From Streptomyces sp. M92 (GTDB lineage Bacteria; Actinomycetota; Actinomycetes; Streptomycetales; Streptomycetaceae), in NCBI RefSeq assembly GCF_028473745.1, contig NZ_CP101137.1, forward strand, positions 3,720,001 through 3,784,000: a stretch of DNA of 64,000 bases, written 5' to 3'. Below the pieces are notes generated by a model. It was not told the DNA's origin and ran no database searches. It saw only the letters and a program-made list of their open reading frames with translations. Each line of letters opens with the position of its first letter. The first letter of the stretch is position 1. Of the stretch, positions 60,793 through 64,000 are shown piece by piece. The translations under genes were made by a program, and so were the position numbers.

Positions 60793-60812
60793 ACCGAGGT
60801 AGTAGAACGACG

Positions 60813-60845
60813 AGGCCCGGTTCCACCAGGTGGGGAGCCGGGCCT
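60813..60845 (+). terminator. Terminator after hrdB
   Basis: AGGCCCGG-TTCCACC-A-GGTGGGGAG-CCGGGCCT forms a stem with a small internal mismatch, 20 bp past the hrdB stop. Confidence 0.8.
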
Positions 60846-60925
60846 TCGCCTTGCGCAGCGGGTGCGCGCGGAGGCGGGCTGGATCACTCTGAGTGTTCCA
60901 TCATCACCAGGAGTGAGGAGCCCGC

Positions 60926-61783
60926 ATGCGTCGCCTCTTTGCCCGGGCACTGGCCCGGCCGCTGGTCCTGGCGGCCGCGGCGACCGCGATACCGCTCGCG
61001 TCCGCCGCGCCCGCATCCGCCGACAGTATCGTCGTCGGTGGCTTTCCGGTCGAAGTGTCCGAAAGCCCGTGGGCCGTCGCCCTGTCCAGTCGTGACCGGT
61101 TCGGAGGTACGCGGGCGGGACAATTCTGCGGGGGAGTGGCCGTCGGCCGCACCACCGTCCTCACGGCGGCCCACTGCCTGGCGAAGGAGGTTCTCGGCTC
61201 GCCGCCCGAGCAGGTACGCGACCTGAAGGTCATCGCCGGCCGCACCGACCTGCTCTCCGACGAGGGACGGGAGATTCCCGTCCGCGACGTCTGGGTGAAC
61301 CCGGCGCACGACGACATCAGCAACGCCGGCGACTTCGCGGTGCTCACCCTGTCGGAAGCCCTGCCCACCGGCTCCGCCATAGGGATGGCGGCAGAGGGGG
61401 ACGCCGTCTACGGACCCGACACGGGCGCACTCGTCTATGGATGGGGTGACACCTCGGGGGCCGGGGACTACGCCACCAGCCTGCGGGCGGCGCGCGTACG
61501 GGTACTGCCCGACGCGGCGTGCGAGCGGGCGTACCCGGGGAGCGACGACGGACGCTATCTCGCGGGCACCATGCTCTGTGCCGGTGAGGACGCAGGCGGC
61601 CGCGATGCCTGTCAGGGGGACAGCGGTGGACCACTGGTCGCCCGGGGGAGGCTCATCGGACTCGTGTCCTGGGGGAGTGGCTGCGGGCGCCCGGGCAGTC
61701 CCGGGGTGTACACACGCGTCTCCGCCGTGTTGACGACGCTGGGATGGGACAAGCCGGCCGCGCGGCAGTCCGAGGGTGCCTGA
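60926..61783 (+). CDS. Secreted trypsin-like serine protease (S1)
   Basis: A 285-aa exported protease. The signal peptide is MRRLFARALARPLVLAAAAT through ASAAPASA, with cleavage after ASA. The catalytic triad is His in VLTAAHCLAKE, Asp in NAGDFAVLTL and Ser in CQGDSGGPLVARG. Asp/Gly around the S1 pocket (RDACQGDSGGPL, SWGSGCG) suggests trypsin-like Arg/Lys specificity. Six Cys in pairs support disulphides. The gene stands alone between the hrdB terminator and a strong terminator shared with the convergent DUF7455 gene. Such proteases function in mycelial growth or nutrient scavenging; the target is not known. Confidence 0.93.
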   Translation: MRRLFARALARPLVLAAAATAIPLASAAPASADSIVVGGFPVEVSESPWAVALSSRDRFGGTRAGQFCGGVAVGRTTVLTAAHCLAKEVLGSPPEQVRDLKVIAGRTDLLSDEGREIPVRDVWVNPAHDDISNAGDFAVLTLSEALPTGSAIGMAAEGDAVYGPDTGALVYGWGDTSGAGDYATSLRAARVRVLPDAACERAYPGSDDGRYLAGTMLCAGEDAGGRDACQGDSGGPLVARGRLIGLVSWGSGCGRPGSPGVYTRVSAVLTTLGWDKPAARQSEGA

Positions 61784-61812
61784 CGGCCTCCTGAGGCCCG
61801 CCGGGCACGCGC

Positions 61813-61851
61813 ACGGGCGGCCGCCCCTCGGCTGGAGGGGCGGCCGCCCGT
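61813..61851. terminator. Bidirectional terminator
   Basis: ACGGGCGGCCGCCCCT (61813-61828) and AGGGGCGGCCGCCCGT (61836-61851), perfect 16-bp arms, 7-nt loop, between the convergent protease and DUF7455 genes. Confidence 0.9.
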
Positions 61852-61894
61852 TGACCGGCTTGTGCCGGATCGGCTCGTCGTCGGGCGCGTCGCG

Positions 61895-62125
61895 TCAGCG
61901 CTCTTCCTCGGAGGAGGATCCCGGAACGGCGGTGAGCCGCTCCGTCTCGTCCTGTATCTCAGCGGCGATCTTCTTGAGTTCCGGCTCGAACTTGCGCCCG
62001 TGGTGGGCGCAGAAGAGCAGTTCTCCGCCGCTCAGCAGGACGACGCGCAGGTATGCCTGGGCGCCGCAGCGGTCGCAGCGATCAGCGGCCGTCAGCGGGC
62101 TTGCGGAAGTCAGAACAGTAGTCAC
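61895..62125 (-). CDS. Small zinc-binding DUF7455-type protein
   Basis: A 76-aa protein. The core is ADRCDRCGAQAYLRVVLLSG, then ELLFCAHHGRKFEPEL, giving a CxxC...CxxH zinc ribbon; the acidic C-terminus (VPGSSSEEER) is flexible. Such proteins are conserved next to parE/gyrB-like genes in Actinobacteria, without known function. The ATG at 62125 has no strong ribosome site directly upstream but the family begins the same way. It is divergent from parE by 440 bp. Confidence 0.75.
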   Translation of the reverse strand: MTTVLTSASPLTAADRCDRCGAQAYLRVVLLSGGELLFCAHHGRKFEPELKKIAAEIQDETERLTAVPGSSSEEER

Positions 62126-62565
62126 GTCGCCTCTTCTCTAGCTCGACGAGCTGTCGTACCAGGGTCAACATCCAACCAGCCCCAAAACGTTCCCGCTCGT
62201 GGCTTTTCCTCGAAAAAAATTTCCGAGGGGCCGGCTGTTGCCGGTTGGCGGCGAATGTGCCGTATTGCGTGTCTGTGTGTCGTACGGGTTCGCGCAGTCG
62301 GTCAGTGTCGGTCCCGCCGGCTGGGTTGCCGGTTTGTTCATGAGGACGTGCCCGGAGCCTAAATGGTTCATGCCTCGATGGGAACGTGATGTGTACTTCA
62401 CCCCATCGAGGGATCGAACAAGCATGCGACGCTCGACTAGGGTGAGTCTTCGACGAGGGTGGCGTTACAACGGCTCTACCAGGCCTCGGTACCCTCTGAC
62501 CGGTGAACCGAGCCGCGCCCTTACCCAGCGGGGCCCCATCTGAAATTCAGCGAGGAGCGAACCGC
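62126..62565. promoter_or_regulatory. DUF7455-parE divergent intergenic region
   Basis: 440 bp with no gene. It contains CCTCGAAAAAAATTTCCGAGG at about 62208-62228, a palindrome-like element around an A-tract, and lower GC than the flanks. Promoters for both divergent genes are expected here. Confidence 0.55.
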
Positions 62566-64000
62566 GTGACCGCCGAGACATCCGTGCCGTCCACTGCGCT
62601 GCTGGCAGGAGCAGACCGGGACGGATCCAACTACACCGCGCGGCACCTGCTCGTCCTCGAGGGTCTCGAGGCCGTGCGCAAGCGTCCGGGCATGTACATC
62701 GGATCGACCGACAGCCGTGGCCTGATGCACTGCCTGTGGGAGATCATCGACAACTCCGTCGACGAGGCCCTCGGAGGCTACTGCGACCACATCGAGGTGA
62801 TCCTCCACGACGACGCCTCGGTCGAGGTCCGGGACAACGGCCGGGGCATCCCGGTCGACGTCGAGCCGAAGACCGGCCTGTCCGGCGTCGAGGTCGTGAT
62901 GACCAAGTTGCACGCCGGAGGCAAGTTCGGCGGCGGCTCCTACGCCGCCTCCGGCGGTCTGCACGGCGTCGGTGCCTCCGTGGTGAACGCCCTGTCCAGC
63001 CGGCTGGACATCGAGGTGGACCGCGACGGGTACACGCACGCCATCAGCTTCCGGCGCGGCGTCCCCGGCGCGTTCACGGGGGCGGGCCCGGAGGCCGAGT
63101 TCGAGGCCAAGAGCGGACTGCGCAAGACCAAGAAGAAGATGCCCAAGACCCGCAGCGGCACGCGCGTGCGGTACTGGGCCGACCGGCAGATCTTCCTGAA
63201 GGACGCCAAGCTCTCCCTGGACAACCTGCACCAGCGGGCCCGCCAGACCGCCTTCCTGGTCCCGGGGCTGACCATCGTCGTCCGGGACGAGTTCGGTCTC
63301 GGCGACGGCGGCAGCAAGGGCGAGGAGTCCTTCCGCTTCGACGGCGGCATCAGCGAGTTCTGCGAGTTCCTGGCCAGTGACAGGCCCGTCTGCGACGTCC
63401 TCCGCTTCAGTGGACAGGGCAGCTTCAAGGAGACGGTCCCCGTCCTCGACGAGCACGGCCAGATGACGCCCACCGAGGTCACGCGCGAGCTCGGCGTCGA
63501 CGTCGCGATGCGCTGGGGCACCGGGTACGACACCACCCTCAAGTCATTCGTCAACATCATCGCCACGCCCAAGGGCGGCACCCACGTCGCCGGCTTCGAG
63601 CAGGCGGTGGCCAGGACGATGAACGAGGCGCTGCGGGCCAAGAAGCTCCTGCGGGTGGCCGAGGACGACATCGTCAAGGACGACGCCCTGGAGGGCCTCA
63701 CGGCGGTCGTGACGGTCCGGCTCGCCGAGCCGCAGTTCGAGGGGCAGACCAAGGAGGTCCTCGGCACCTCGGCGGCCCGCCGCATCGTGAACAACGTCAT
63801 CAGCAAGGAACTGAAGGCGTTCCTGACCTCCACCAAGCGTGACGCGGCCCAGCAGGCCCGGGTGGTCATGGAGAAGGCCGTCGCGGCGGCCCGCACCCGC
63901 ATCGCGGCCCGCCAGCACAAGGACGCCCAGCGCCGCAAGACGGCCCTGGAGTCGTCCTCGCTGCCCGCCAAGCTCGCCGACTGCCGCAGCGACGACGTCG
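62566..64000 (+). CDS. parE: DNA topoisomerase IV subunit B (ParE), 5' part
   Basis: A type II topoisomerase ATPase subunit; the window ends at codon 479. The GHKL ATPase domain has EGLEAVRKRPGMYIGSTDSR, the WEIIDNSVDEALGG motif (Asn/Asp), VRDNGRGIPVD and GGLHGVGASVVNALS. The transducer domain starts near TGYDTTLKSFVNIIATPKGG. It separates chromosomes with ParC, whose gene is outside the window. The choice of ParE over GyrB rests on the position after hrdB (gyrB in Streptomyces lies near dnaA-oriC) and the GTEVT-type details; confidence is high but not absolute. GTG 62566 follows GAGGAG with 8-nt spacing. Confidence 0.88.
   Translation, partial: MTAETSVPSTALLAGADRDGSNYTARHLLVLEGLEAVRKRPGMYIGSTDSRGLMHCLWEIIDNSVDEALGGYCDHIEVILHDDASVEVRDNGRGIPVDVEPKTGLSGVEVVMTKLHAGGKFGGGSYAASGGLHGVGASVVNALSSRLDIEVDRDGYTHAISFRRGVPGAFTGAGPEAEFEAKSGLRKTKKKMPKTRSGTRVRYWADRQIFLKDAKLSLDNLHQRARQTAFLVPGLTIVVRDEFGLGDGGSKGEESFRFDGGISEFCEFLASDRPVCDVLRFSGQGSFKETVPVLDEHGQMTPTEVTRELGVDVAMRWGTGYDTTLKSFVNIIATPKGGTHVAGFEQAVARTMNEALRAKKLLRVAEDDIVKDDALEGLTAVVTVRLAEPQFEGQTKEVLGTSAARRIVNNVISKELKAFLTSTKRDAAQQARVVMEKAVAAARTRIAARQHKDAQRRKTALESSSLPAKLADCRSDDV

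Noticed and set aside
62411-62430. SOS-box-like sequence TCGAACAAGCATGCGA upstream of parE
   Set aside because: Its right half (ATGCG) has two mismatches to GTTCG and the position gives no added support.

Overview
The window is a piece of a Streptomyces chromosome. It has very high GC with strong third-position bias and frequent GTG/TTG starts. Its housekeeping order (miaB, miaA, dapF, rsh, hflX, dinG/lexA, nrdR-nrdJ, rnhB, recQ-like, whiH, hrdB, parE) is, from memory, the order seen around whiH-hrdB-parE in Streptomyces coelicolor. The last gene (parE) runs off the right edge.

Region 1 (1-12.9 kb): a LuxR-type response regulator, tRNA-modification genes miaB and miaA, a dioxygenase-like protein, two small hypothetical proteins (one MT0933-antitoxin-like) next to a 26-bp tandem repeat, dapF, a RelA/SpoT homologue, a secreted M1 peptidase and hflX. 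Region 2 (12.9-15.5 kb): two paralogous lipoprotein-type serine proteases in tandem. Region 3 (15.6-19.8 kb): a siderophore-type cluster made of a degenerate class III aminotransferase, an NIS synthetase and a GNAT acyltransferase. Region 4 (19.9-37.5 kb): dinG/lexA convergent over a double hairpin; nrdR-nrdJ behind two NrdR boxes; TerD, DUF4937, histidine phosphatase and ADP-ribosylglycohydrolase genes; an MFS exporter/TetR pair with two near-identical palindromic operators; rnhB; and a RecQ helicase fused to a phosphoribosyltransferase domain.

Region 5 (38.7-51.2 kb) is the accessory part. A DUF4192 gene is cut at codon 350 by a 12.45-kb element, and its 3' half reappears in the same frame at 51167. 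The ends are marked by GGTC on both sides and imperfect inverted repeats of about 16 bp. Two overlapping tyrosine recombinase genes (411 and 821 aa) sit at the left end, in an arrangement like Tn554 tnpA-tnpB. The cargo includes an IS3 OrfA relic, two XRE regulators, two zinc-motif hypothetical proteins, and a compact minus-strand operon: an N4/N6 amino DNA methyltransferase, a NurA-like nuclease, a HerA-like ATPase and an HxlR regulator. Divergent from the methyltransferase is a 100-aa controller-like XRE protein. The 30 bases between the two start codons lie in a perfect 11-bp inverted repeat whose outer ends are the start codons themselves. An endonuclease VII-type HNH protein with three Cys/His repeats closes the element. 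I infer a mobile anti-phage or restriction-like module (methylation + HerA/NurA + controller + HNH). This is the best candidate here for an undescribed system.

Region 6 (51.7-64 kb): a glycogen-debranching-like protein, a NUDIX/wHTH protein, a single-chain ABC protein with a long Pro/Ala linker, the sporulation regulator whiH, the principal sigma factor hrdB, a secreted trypsin-like protease, a small zinc protein and parE. No tRNA, rRNA or CRISPR array was seen.
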